The notes beneath the pieces are model-generated. The model did no database searches, was not told the origin of the DNA, and saw only the letters and a list, made by a program, of their open reading frames with translations. Below are positions 51,011-58,986 of a stretch of 64,000 bases of DNA, one piece after another. The stretch's first letter is position 1; the number at the start of each line of letters is the position of its first letter. The DNA is from Pelagibacterium limicola. Lineage in GTDB: Bacteria; Pseudomonadota; Alphaproteobacteria; Rhizobiales; Devosiaceae. The translations under genes were made by a program, and so were the position numbers. The stretch is from the NCBI RefSeq assembly GCF_015694405.1, contig NZ_JADQDB010000004.1, forward strand, positions 248,001 through 312,000, given 5' to 3'.

Positions 51011-53005
51011 GTGACAACGATGCTCGACACTCTTTTTGCAGCGCTTCTCGGCCTTTTGACGTTCCAGCACATGGGCTTCATGGCCTTGGGCGTCATTCTG
51101 GGCCTCATGGTCGGTATCCTGCCAGGGCTTGGCGGTATCGTCGGGCTCTCGCTGCTGCTGCCTTTCCTCTATGGCATGGACCAGACCTCCGCGCTCGCCA
51201 TGCTGATCGGTCTCGTCGCCGTCATCCCGACATCCGATACGTTCGCTTCTGTGCTCATGGGCATTCCAGGTTCGACCGCGAGCCAGGCCACCGTGCTCGA
51301 CGGCTTTCCGCTCTCAAAGAAAGGGCAGGCGGCACGGGCGCTTTCGGCAGCTTTCTCGGCCTCGCTAATGGGCGGGCTGTTCGGTGCGCTGGTGCTGACC
51401 GGCTTCGTCGTCGTGGCCCGGCCTCTGATCCTGAGTTTCTCATCGGCCGAATTGTTTGCCCTTACCATCTTCGGGCTTTCGATGGTCGGCGTGCTTTCGG
51501 GCAGCAATCTCGCCAAGGGCGTCGCCGCGGCGGCGCTAGGGCTGGCCTTCGGCGCCATCGGCGCTGCGCCCGCGACCGGCGAATACCGCATGGAATTCGG
51601 CTGGCTCTATTTGATGAACGGCGTTCCGCTGGTCATCGTGGCGCTGGGGCTCTTTGCCGTCCCTGAAATCGTCGATCTTTTACGCGGCGGTTCCTCCATC
51701 GCGGGCAAGACGACGCTCGGCAAGGGTTGGATCGAGGGGATCAAGGATACCTGGACCTATAGATGGCTCGCTCTGCGCTGCTCGGGGCTGGGCGCGATCA
51801 TCGGCGCCATCCCCGGCCTCGGCGGCTCGGTGGTGGACTGGATCGCCTACGGCCACGTCGTCCAGACCTCCAAGGATCGCTCCCAATTCGGCAAGGGCGA
51901 CATCCGCGGTGTCATCGCGCCGGAATCTGCCAATAATGCCAAGGAAGGCGGCGGGCTGGTGCCCACGCTCCTGTTCGGCATTCCCGGTTCTGGATCGATG
52001 GCCGTGTTCCTCGCCGGGCTTATCCTGCTCGGCGTCCAGCCAGGCCCTGCCATGGCGGGACGCAATCTCGACGTGACCTACACGATCGTCTGGTCGCTGG
52101 CGCTCGCCAACGTGATCGGCACGCTCCTCTGCATCGTCGCAGCCCCCGGTATCGCGCGCCTGACCACCATTCGCTACACGCTGGTCGCGCCCTTCATGAT
52201 CATGGTGATCTCGTTCGCCTCCTTCCAGGCCACGCGCTCGCTCTACGATCTCATTGCGCTCCTGGTCATGGGCATCGTCGGCGTACTGCTCAAGCGCTTC
52301 GGCTGGCCGCGGCCGGCCTTCCTCATCGGCTTCGTTCTGGCGACCCAGGCCGAACGCTATCTCTATCAGGCCGTCCAATTCTACGATTGGGGTTTCCTCA
52401 CCCGCCCGCTGGTTTTGACGATCATCGGACTGACGGTGATTTCGGTCTGGCTCGGTGCGCGCAAGAAGCCCGGCGAAAAGGCCGCAAGCGTCAACACCGA
52501 AGGGACGTCCGAACTGGCGCAGGCGGGGCAGGTGTGGCCGCAGCTCGTCTTCGGGGGGCTGATCCTGGCTGCCTTTGCCTTCGTCTTCTGGGAAAGCTAC
52601 GGACTCTCTCAGCTTGGAGGCATCTTCCCCACATGGGTCGCGGTGATCGGCTTTGCCGCAACGCTCGTGGCGCTCCTGCCGTTGGCCACCGGCAGGCTTG
52701 AGACGACCGCCAACTTCGATGCAGAAACGGCTAAGCGCGAGAGCGACGTCAAGGGAGGCGCGTGGGCCATGCTGGCCTGGCTGGCCGGGTTCGTCGGCGG
52801 CGTGGCGCTGGTGGGCTTCTTTGCCGCACTGATGATCTTCTTTGTGGTTTTCTTGCGGACGATGGCGAAGACGAGCTGGGTAAAGACGCTTCTTTTGACG
52901 CTGGCAGCCGGCATTTTCATGCTCACGCTGGCGCGGGCGCTCAATCTCGTAATGCCGGCCGGCCTCCTGCAGGCCCAGTTCAACCTGCCTTGGCCGTTCC
53001 GTTGA
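51011..53005 (+). CDS. tctA: TctA-TctB fusion permease of a tripartite tricarboxylate transporter
   Basis: A 664-residue membrane protein. The first ~500 residues are TctA: GLMVGILPGLGGIVGLSLLL, MGIPGSTASQATVLDG, GAIIGAIPGLGGSVVDWIAY, LLFGIPGSGSMAVFLAGLIL. After a polar linker (~505-530) comes a TctB-like four-helix part (PQLVFGGLILAAFAFVFWES, GIFPTWVAVIGFAATLVALL, LLLTLAAGIFMLTLARALN). Usual TctA and TctB are separate. Start: GTG 51011 or ATG 51020; no strong ribosome site is seen. Confidence 0.92.
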   Translation: MTTMLDTLFAALLGLLTFQHMGFMALGVILGLMVGILPGLGGIVGLSLLLPFLYGMDQTSALAMLIGLVAVIPTSDTFASVLMGIPGSTASQATVLDGFPLSKKGQAARALSAAFSASLMGGLFGALVLTGFVVVARPLILSFSSAELFALTIFGLSMVGVLSGSNLAKGVAAAALGLAFGAIGAAPATGEYRMEFGWLYLMNGVPLVIVALGLFAVPEIVDLLRGGSSIAGKTTLGKGWIEGIKDTWTYRWLALRCSGLGAIIGAIPGLGGSVVDWIAYGHVVQTSKDRSQFGKGDIRGVIAPESANNAKEGGGLVPTLLFGIPGSGSMAVFLAGLILLGVQPGPAMAGRNLDVTYTIVWSLALANVIGTLLCIVAAPGIARLTTIRYTLVAPFMIMVISFASFQATRSLYDLIALLVMGIVGVLLKRFGWPRPAFLIGFVLATQAERYLYQAVQFYDWGFLTRPLVLTIIGLTVISVWLGARKKPGEKAASVNTEGTSELAQAGQVWPQLVFGGLILAAFAFVFWESYGLSQLGGIFPTWVAVIGFAATLVALLPLATGRLETTANFDAETAKRESDVKGGAWAMLAWLAGFVGGVALVGFFAALMIFFVVFLRTMAKTSWVKTLLLTLAAGIFMLTLARALNLVMPAGLLQAQFNLPWPFR

Positions 53006-53012
53006 TGGAAAC

Positions 53013-53092
53013 GCGGGCATTGCCCAATCGCGATGCCAGCCAACGCAATTGCTCAATGCCCGCCCGGGGGCGTTCCTGATATCAGGAACGCC
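53013..53092. promoter_or_regulatory. large inverted repeat plus 24-bp palindrome upstream of prpF
   Basis: First, arms GCGGGCATTG (53013-53022) and CAATGCCCGC (53054-53063), 31 bp apart. Then a perfect 24-bp palindrome at 53069-53092, with half-site GGCGTTCCTGAT. The second ends 23 bp before the prpF start. The half-site GGAACGCC recurs upstream of the AbrB-family gene at 58905-58912. Confidence 0.7.
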
Positions 53093-53115
53093 TAGAACCG
53101 ATTTCAAGGCCGACG

Positions 53116-54204
53116 ATGACAAAGCAAAGCGCCATCCCATGCATCCTGATGAGAGGCGGGACCTCCAAAGGGCCCTATTTCGTGACGTCCGACTTGCCTT
53201 CGGACACCGAGGCGCGAGACCGGGTACTGCTCGCTGCCATGGGGTCGCCCGATGCTCGCCAGATCGACGGCATCGGGGGTGCTGACACACTGACCTCAAA
53301 GGTCGCGATGGTCTCGCCATCGACGCGCGAAGGGGTAGATGTGGATTATCTCTTTGCACAGGTCTCGGTGACCGAGGCCGCCGTCGATACCGCGCCTTCC
53401 TGCGGAAATATCCTCGCAGGTGTCGGCCCCTTCGCCATCGAGCGCGGCATGGTACCCGCGACAGGGGAGGAAACGGCGGTCCGCATCTTCAACGTCAATA
53501 CCAATAGCCGCATCGAAGCCATCGTCAGGACCGAGGGCGGAAGCGTCGTCTACGACGGGGATACCGCCATCGACGGCGTGCCGGGCACGGCAGCACCGGT
53601 GCGGCTCAACTTCATGGATATCGTCGGATCGAAAACCGGCAAGCTGCTGCCGATCGGCTCTCCCCTGGACACCATCGACGGGGTGGAGGTGACGCTGATC
53701 GACGTTGCGGTGCCCATGATGATCTTCCGCGCCGCCGACATGGGCAAGACGGGCTATGAAACTGCTGCCGAACTCGACGCCGACACGGCGTTTTTTGCCC
53801 GCATGGAAGCCATGCGCAGGATCGCGGGCGAGCGCATGGGGCTGGGGGACGTGACCGGCAAGGTGATCCCCAAGGTCGCCATGCTCGCCGCCCCGCGCGG
53901 GGAGGGGCACCTTGCGGCGCGCTATTTCGTGCCGCACAAGACCCATGCCGCCTTCGCGGTCACCGGGGGCCTATGTGTTTCAAGCTGCGCCATGCTCGAA
54001 GGGTCGGTCTCGGATGGTCTCGCCAAACGGCCGGAGGGCGATGACAGGCTGGTTTTGATCGAACATCCGGCAGGCCTGCTCGATGTCGCGCTCAAGACCG
54101 AGGGGCAGGGGGGCGCTATGGAAATCGTGAGCGGCGGCGTGATCCGCACCGCGCGAAAACTCTTTGCGGGCGAGGTCTACGTCCCGTCCAACCTTCTGGG
54201 CTAG
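53116..54204 (+). CDS. prpF: PrpF/4-oxalomesaconate tautomerase-type isomerase
   Basis: A 362-residue PrpF-fold protein: IPCILMRGGTSKGPYFVTSD, DGIGGADTLTSKVAMVSPS, APSCGNILAGVGPFAIERGM, VRLNFMDIVGSKTGKLLPIG, GVEVTLIDVAVPMMIFRAAD. PrpF isomerises 2-methylaconitate; GalD tautomerises oxalomesaconate; all act on aconitate-like acids. Next to tcuA and a decarboxylating dehydrogenase, an aconitate-type substrate is likely but not proven. Confidence 0.9.
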   Translation: MTKQSAIPCILMRGGTSKGPYFVTSDLPSDTEARDRVLLAAMGSPDARQIDGIGGADTLTSKVAMVSPSTREGVDVDYLFAQVSVTEAAVDTAPSCGNILAGVGPFAIERGMVPATGEETAVRIFNVNTNSRIEAIVRTEGGSVVYDGDTAIDGVPGTAAPVRLNFMDIVGSKTGKLLPIGSPLDTIDGVEVTLIDVAVPMMIFRAADMGKTGYETAAELDADTAFFARMEAMRRIAGERMGLGDVTGKVIPKVAMLAAPRGEGHLAARYFVPHKTHAAFAVTGGLCVSSCAMLEGSVSDGLAKRPEGDDRLVLIEHPAGLLDVALKTEGQGGAMEIVSGGVIRTARKLFAGEVYVPSNLLG

Positions 54205-54207
54205 CCG

Positions 54208-55263
54208 ATGAGACTGCTCGTTCTGCCCGGCGACGGGATCGGCCCTGAAATCATGGCAGCGAGCCTCGACGTGCTTACTGCAGCCGACCGCCGGTTCGGG
54301 CTTGGGCTCGCATTCGAGCATCGTGCTGTCGGTCTTCAAGCCCTCGAGAGCCACGGCACCAGCCTGCCCGACGACATCCTGCCCTTGGCGCGCGAGATGG
54401 ACGGGGTGCTGCTCGGGCCTATGTCCAACATGGAATACCCGCCGCGCGAAAAAGGCGGTATCAATTTCTCGGCGGCCTTCCGCATAGGGCTCGACCTTTA
54501 CGCCAATATCCGCCCCGCCCGCACGCGTCCCGGCCTGCCTCATCGCGGGACGGAGATGGACCTCGTCATCATGCGCGAGAATACCGAGGGCATGTACCCG
54601 GACCGCAATATGGTGTCCGGCCCGGCCGAGTTCATGCCGGTGCCGGGCGTGGCGATCTCGATGCGCAAGATCACCGCCTTCGCCTCCGAGCGCATCGCGC
54701 GGCGTTCGTTCGAATTGGCTCGCAAGCGCCGGGGCAAGGTGACTGCAGTCCACAAGGCCAACGCATTCAAGATGACCGACGGGTTGTTTCTCGATACCGT
54801 CCGGGCGGTGGCCAAGGACTTCCCCGATATCGAGCTCGAGGACGTGCTGATCGACGCCATGGCCGCGTTGCTGGTGCGCGATGCCTCACGCTACGATGTG
54901 ATCTGCACCACCAACTTCTATGGCGACACGCTTTCGGACCTGGCGTCCGAACTTTCCGGGAGCCTGGGGCTCGCGGGATCGCTCAATGCCGGGGACCACC
55001 ACGCCGCCGCGCAAGCCCAGCACGGCTCGGCCCCCGATATCGCCGGACAGGACCGGGCCAACCCGGCATCAATGATCCTCTCTTCAGCCATGCTGCTCGA
55101 TTGGCATGGGCGGCGGCGGGGTATCGCGGCTTTTATCGATGCTGCTGCGGCGATTGAAGCGGCGGTGGACCGGGTTTTGGCCGATCCCGAAACGCGGACA
55201 CGCGATCTGGGCGGCTCGCTGGGGACGAAAGGGTTTGCGCGGGTGGTTGCCGGAGCGGTCTAG
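54208..55263 (+). CDS. isocitrate/isopropylmalate-type decarboxylating dehydrogenase
   Basis: A 351-residue beta-decarboxylating dehydrogenase: LPGDGIGPEIMAASLDVLTA, LDLYANIRPARTRPG, VIMRENTEGMY (RENTEG as in isocitrate or homoisocitrate types), TAVHKANAFKMTDGLF, ICTTNFYGDTLSDLASELSG with the metal Asp. Substrate may be a malate- or isocitrate-like acid such as isopropylmalate, tartrate or homoisocitrate. 3 bp after prpF: same operon. Confidence 0.88.
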   Translation: MRLLVLPGDGIGPEIMAASLDVLTAADRRFGLGLAFEHRAVGLQALESHGTSLPDDILPLAREMDGVLLGPMSNMEYPPREKGGINFSAAFRIGLDLYANIRPARTRPGLPHRGTEMDLVIMRENTEGMYPDRNMVSGPAEFMPVPGVAISMRKITAFASERIARRSFELARKRRGKVTAVHKANAFKMTDGLFLDTVRAVAKDFPDIELEDVLIDAMAALLVRDASRYDVICTTNFYGDTLSDLASELSGSLGLAGSLNAGDHHAAAQAQHGSAPDIAGQDRANPASMILSSAMLLDWHGRRRGIAAFIDAAAAIEAAVDRVLADPETRTRDLGGSLGTKGFARVVAGAV

Positions 55264-55306
55264 TTTCTGCGTTCCTTGCCACCGCTGCACTTCTTGGCAC
55301 CACCGA

Positions 55307-56275
55307 TTATCGGTCCGGCGCCGCAAGCACGCGTACCGCAGCACCTTTTCGCCAGGCGATGATGTTCTCGACTGTATCGCGGTAAAAAGCCTCGTAGGTC
55401 TCCTGGGTAACATAGCCCAGATGCGGGCTGAGAACGCAATTGGGTGCGCTGCGCAAGGGGTGATCGTGTGGCAGGGGTTCGATATCGAAAACGTCGAGCC
55501 CGGCGCGAATGCGGTTCTCGTGGAGCGCTGCAAGCAACGCCACCCCATCGATCAGCGGCCCGCGCGAGGTGTTGACGAGGATCGCGCCCGGTTTCATCAA
55601 GCCGATCTCATGCGCGCCGACCGTATGGCGCGAGCGGTCCGACAGAACCAGATGCAGGCTCACCACATTCGCCTCGCGGAAGAGGGTGTCCTTGTCGACC
55701 CGACGGACACCGCATTCGGCGGCGCGTTCATCGGTGAGGTTGGAACTCCAGGCGATCACCTCCATCTCGAAGCCCTGTGCGATTTTCGCCATGCGGCTAC
55801 CGAGCTTGCCCAGCCCAACGATGCCAATGGTTTTCCCGCCCAGCCGCGTTCCGATCGTGTTCTGCCAGAGCCCTGAGCGCATCCGCGCCTCCTCCTGCGG
55901 CAGATGCCGGGCGGCGGCGAGGATCAGCGCCCAGGCGATTTCGGGCGTGGCGTGCCTGGAGTCACCCGCATAGGTGTGGCACACCGTGACACCCCGTGCC
56001 GCCGCGTGCTCCATGTCGATGACCCGCACGCGGGCGCCGGTCACGTTGACCTGCTTGAGGTTCGGAAGCCTGTCGATGAGCGCAGCGGAAAGCGGCATGC
56101 GTTCGCGCATCAGGCAGAGGACATCGAAATCGGCGAGCGCCTCGGCGGCGGCATCCTCGGTGGCAAGATTCTCGTTGAAAACCTCGATGTTCACCTCGCG
56201 CCCAAGCTGGCTCCAATCGGCCAGCGAAAGTGCGACGTTCTGATAGTCGTCGAGAACCGCGATCTTCAGCACCAT
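55307..56275 (-). CDS. D-2-hydroxyacid dehydrogenase
   Basis: A 322-residue D-isomer 2-hydroxyacid dehydrogenase: IGIVGLGKLGSRMAKIAQGF (NAD site), NTSRGPLIDG with catalytic Arg region, DVFDIEPLPHDHPLRS with Glu and SPHLGYVTQET with catalytic His. It interconverts 2-oxo and D-2-hydroxy acids. ATG 56275 (MVLKIAVLDDY) is 16 bp after the LysR gene, so both are probably one transcript. Convergent with the prpF operon. Confidence 0.9.
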   Translation of the reverse strand: MVLKIAVLDDYQNVALSLADWSQLGREVNIEVFNENLATEDAAAEALADFDVLCLMRERMPLSAALIDRLPNLKQVNVTGARVRVIDMEHAAARGVTVCHTYAGDSRHATPEIAWALILAAARHLPQEEARMRSGLWQNTIGTRLGGKTIGIVGLGKLGSRMAKIAQGFEMEVIAWSSNLTDERAAECGVRRVDKDTLFREANVVSLHLVLSDRSRHTVGAHEIGLMKPGAILVNTSRGPLIDGVALLAALHENRIRAGLDVFDIEPLPHDHPLRSAPNCVLSPHLGYVTQETYEAFYRDTVENIIAWRKGAAVRVLAAPDR

Positions 56276-56291
56276 TGCATCTCCGATATCT

Positions 56292-57212
56292 TCAGGTGGC
56301 GTCGGATCGCGGGCGATAGGTTGCGCGCGCCAGATCGAGGAATGCGGTAACCGATGCGGCAATCGGGGTGCGCTTGCGGCGGGCGATCATCAGCTTGCGT
56401 GCCGCCCAGCTCTCGGCGAGCGGCGCATGGACGAGATCGGTGCCCGCAAGAAGGTGGATCGATGAATTGCGCAGGAAGCCGATGCCGAACCCGGCTTCGA
56501 CCATGCGCACCAGCGAGGGAAAGCTTTCGACGTTGACCCGCTCGCCCAACGGACGACCGGCCTTGCGCGCCGCATCGTTGATGAGCCTGTCGAGCGCGCC
56601 GGTATGGTGTACACCGACGACCTCATGGACGATGACGGCCTCGAAGGGCAGCGGCTCGCCGTCCGCGATCCTTTCGGCCAGCGGATGGTCGGGCGAGGCG
56701 ATGACCCAGACATCGTCATCCTCGAACATCTCGGCATCGAAGGCCGAATAATCGTAATTGTCGGCAAAGATCGCAATATCAACCTGGGCGTCCTCGAGCG
56801 CCGTCAGGGTTGCGCGCCCGGACATTTCCCGGATATCGAGCCTGACGCCGGGATAGAGCCCGGCATAGTGCGCCAATAATTCCGGCAAACGGCCCGAGAG
56901 GGCAGAACTCGACGATGCAATGCGCAACTGACCTTCCGAACCGGCGGCAAAGCCGGTCATCGCGGTGTGGAGGTCGGCGATCTCGCGGAAGATACGGCGG
57001 CATCCTTGGGTATAGGTCTCACCGGCCGAAGTAAGCGCGACGCCGGTTGCCGACCGGTCGAAAAGGACGATCCCCATCCGTGCCTCAAGATCGGCTATGC
57101 GCCTGCTGACGGCGGAGGGAGCGATGTTCTCGCGCTCGGCGGTCTTGGCGATCGAGCCGTCCCGCGCAAGGGCAAGGACGAGGCGGGCGGTTACGGGGTC
57201 GAAATGCTGCAT
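56292..57212 (-). CDS. LysR-family transcriptional regulator
   Basis: A 306-residue LysR: HTH in GSIAKTAERENIAPSAVSRR then IADLEARMGIVLFDRSATGV and a periplasmic-protein-like effector domain (EGQLRIASSSSALSGRLPEL, ALEDAQVDIAIF). It is co-oriented with the D-2-hydroxyacid dehydrogenase gene, which it likely controls. The effector is unknown. Confidence 0.9.
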   Translation of the reverse strand: MQHFDPVTARLVLALARDGSIAKTAERENIAPSAVSRRIADLEARMGIVLFDRSATGVALTSAGETYTQGCRRIFREIADLHTAMTGFAAGSEGQLRIASSSSALSGRLPELLAHYAGLYPGVRLDIREMSGRATLTALEDAQVDIAIFADNYDYSAFDAEMFEDDDVWVIASPDHPLAERIADGEPLPFEAVIVHEVVGVHHTGALDRLINDAARKAGRPLGERVNVESFPSLVRMVEAGFGIGFLRNSSIHLLAGTDLVHAPLAESWAARKLMIARRKRTPIAASVTAFLDLARATYRPRSDAT

Positions 57213-57276
57213 GGGCGCTTCCCGATTCTCGGTTCGCGCCCACTATAGCAAGTTCCAACCCCTTGTCGCCAAAGCC

Positions 57277-57426
57277 TTAGTCTTCAAGGCCCAGCCGGAG
57301 GCGTGCCGAAGGCGGGAGCGCGTGGTGGGCCTCGGAATAGAGCACGAAGCTCTGGTAAAGCCGGATGCGCTCAATCTTTTCGCCGATGATGGCAACCGTC
57401 GATTTCAGTCTTGGAATGACATTCAT
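57277..57426 (-). CDS. DUF1127-like small protein
   Basis: A 49-residue protein starting MNVIPRLKSTVAIIGEKIER. It has the compact helical form of DUF1127: a basic/Tyr-rich first helix (RIRLYQSFVLYSEAHH) and a second ending LRLGLED, like the family's ending in DIGL-R. DUF1127 proteins are small regulators that bind RNA in some alphaproteobacteria. The start is fixed by AGAGGAG 8 bp before ATG 57426. It precedes the LysR gene by 64 bp on the same strand? No, it is upstream of it on the minus strand. Confidence 0.55.
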   Translation of the reverse strand: MNVIPRLKSTVAIIGEKIERIRLYQSFVLYSEAHHALPPSARLRLGLED

Positions 57427-57827
57427 TTTCGATCTCCTCTGGAGGCCGTGTCTGTTGCCCGTTTTAATACGGCGGGCGCGGGCCGGGTGCCATCTCCTGT
57501 TGGCGAGAGGGGACATCGCGGCTGGGCAAGGGAGATTGCGCCATCGCTGCCTCCATCCGTGGGCAGTGTTTACATTGGACTTGATGGATATGGATTGGCG
57601 CGGATACCGCGGTTCCATCGCCTCCCTCCCCCTTGAGGGGAGGGATTGAGGGTGGGGGTATCGGAGCCCGCAGGAAGCGCGGCGTTTCTGGAAAGATCGC
57701 TGCACCCCCACCCCGGCCCTCCCCTCAAGGGGGAGTGGGCGCAAGAGGCGAAACTTTTCGTCTCCAAAGTCCAATGCAAACGCGCCCATCCGTGGAAGAG
57801 GGACAGAAATGCCCAATGGTCCTTGGC
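57427..57827. other. gene-free region with the third palindrome repeat
   Basis: About 400 bp between two minus-strand genes. It holds the repeat at 57621-57740 and nothing else I can support. Frames crossing it are Gly/Pro/Arg-rich shadows. Confidence 0.5.
57621..57740. repeat. GC-rich double-palindrome repeat, intergenic
   Basis: Left unit CCTCCCTCCCCCTTGAGGGG (57621-57640) continuing to GGGTGGGGGT (57650-57660); right unit ACCCCCACCC (57703-57713) to CCTCCCCTCAAGGGGGAG. The two units are inverted copies ~42 bp apart, forming a potential long hairpin. Same family as at 6981 and 49428. Confidence 0.8.
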
Positions 57828-58880
57828 CTAGTGTTCCGCGGGTTTCCCGGCCCAAAGAGGTACGAGGATCGGCAGGAAGATGAGGACCAGGATGATGCGG
57901 AAGAGGTGGTGGATACTCACAAAGGCCGCGTCAAGGCCGAGCGCGATGGAAACGAGACTCATTTCCGGCAGCCCGCCGGGCACCAGCGCCATGAGCCCTG
58001 TTGCGAACGGTACGTCGAGCCAGGTTTGAAAGCCCAGCGCAAAGAGGGCCGCGACGCCGAGATTGATGATCGTGAGCCCGCCGCCGATAGCCAGTCCGGC
58101 CGCGATCTGCCGCCAGCCCGTATCGGAAAAGAATTGGGCGACAGAGGCGCCAATGACGATCTGTGCGATGATCAGCAGGATTTGCGGCGGGCTGACGGTG
58201 GTAAGGCCCGTATAGTGGGCGATTGCCGAGAGGATCAGCGGGCCGGTGAGGTGGGCGGCGGGGAGCCGGATGCGGCGCCCGCCATACATCCCGATTACAA
58301 GGCAGGCGACGAGGATCGCGAAGTCCAGGAGAGGCATGGTGACGGAAAAATCGATGGAACGATCGACCGTGACCAGCCCGGCCGCGCCGGCCCCAACCGT
58401 GGCAACGACAGTGGGCACGACGACGAGGATGACGGCGAGCCGCATCCCGTGAACCAGCGAAAGCGAACGCACATCCGCGCCATAGGCCGGTCCGAGGACG
58501 AGAATTTCACTGAGGCCGCCCGGCGCGGCTGAAAAGGCGGCGGTAGGTCGGTCGAGGCGTCCGATTACACGGCACATGAAGATGCCGATGATCGAGATGA
58601 TGACGCAATAGATCGTGACGCCCGTCAGAGTGAACGCCCACTCCGCCATGCGGTCGAAAATTCCCGGAGTGAACGCCCCGCCCACCATCAGGCCGATGGT
58701 GCCGATCATCACCGAGCGCAAGCTCCACGGTGTGGGCACACGGACCCCGACCATTGCACAGGGAATGGTGGCGAGCATGGCGCCGACCAGCCAGCCGAGC
58801 GGAAAATTGAAGAGATACCCGACCAGCCCGCCCAGCGAGCCGATGAGGAAAGTCCGGAGATAAAGTATTTGGATTGGCAT
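57828..58880 (-). CDS. AbrB-family membrane protein (AbrB duplication/permease type)
   Basis: A 350-residue polytopic protein with ~10 helices in two similar halves: FLIGSLGGLVGYLFNFPLGW, LVGAMLATIPCAMVGVRVPT, MVGGAFTPGIF, and repeated FSAAPGGLSEILVLGPAYGA / ALVPGGLPEMSLVSIALGLD. Despite the name, the family is membrane-bound and not the AbrB DNA-binding protein; transport of organic acids has been suggested. ATG 58880 is the start. An inverted repeat lies 8 bp upstream. Confidence 0.85.
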   Translation of the reverse strand: MPIQILYLRTFLIGSLGGLVGYLFNFPLGWLVGAMLATIPCAMVGVRVPTPWSLRSVMIGTIGLMVGGAFTPGIFDRMAEWAFTLTGVTIYCVIISIIGIFMCRVIGRLDRPTAAFSAAPGGLSEILVLGPAYGADVRSLSLVHGMRLAVILVVVPTVVATVGAGAAGLVTVDRSIDFSVTMPLLDFAILVACLVIGMYGGRRIRLPAAHLTGPLILSAIAHYTGLTTVSPPQILLIIAQIVIGASVAQFFSDTGWRQIAAGLAIGGGLTIINLGVAALFALGFQTWLDVPFATGLMALVPGGLPEMSLVSIALGLDAAFVSIHHLFRIILVLIFLPILVPLWAGKPAEH

Positions 58881-58888
58881 TGCGTTCG

Positions 58889-58912
58889 GTTCCGCTCCCG
58901 TAACGGAACGCC
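58889..58912. promoter_or_regulatory. inverted repeat just upstream of the AbrB-family gene
   Basis: Arms GTTCCG (58889-58894) and CGGAAC (58904-58909), 9-bp spacer, 8 bp before the start. It includes GGAACGCC (58905-58912), the half-site of the palindrome upstream of prpF, suggesting a shared regulator. Confidence 0.5.
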
Positions 58913-58986
58913 CATCCATATCAGTGTGGTTCCCTCCAGCCATTGCCCAGCCGCGAAAGGGGGCTCGCGAACGGCGATGGACGGGC

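Noticed and set aside
51680-53359. A 559-codon minus-strand frame opposite the TctAB fusion
   Set aside because: His/Arg/Glu/Gly-rich sequence without sense, antisense to a clear membrane protein; a GC-rich shadow.
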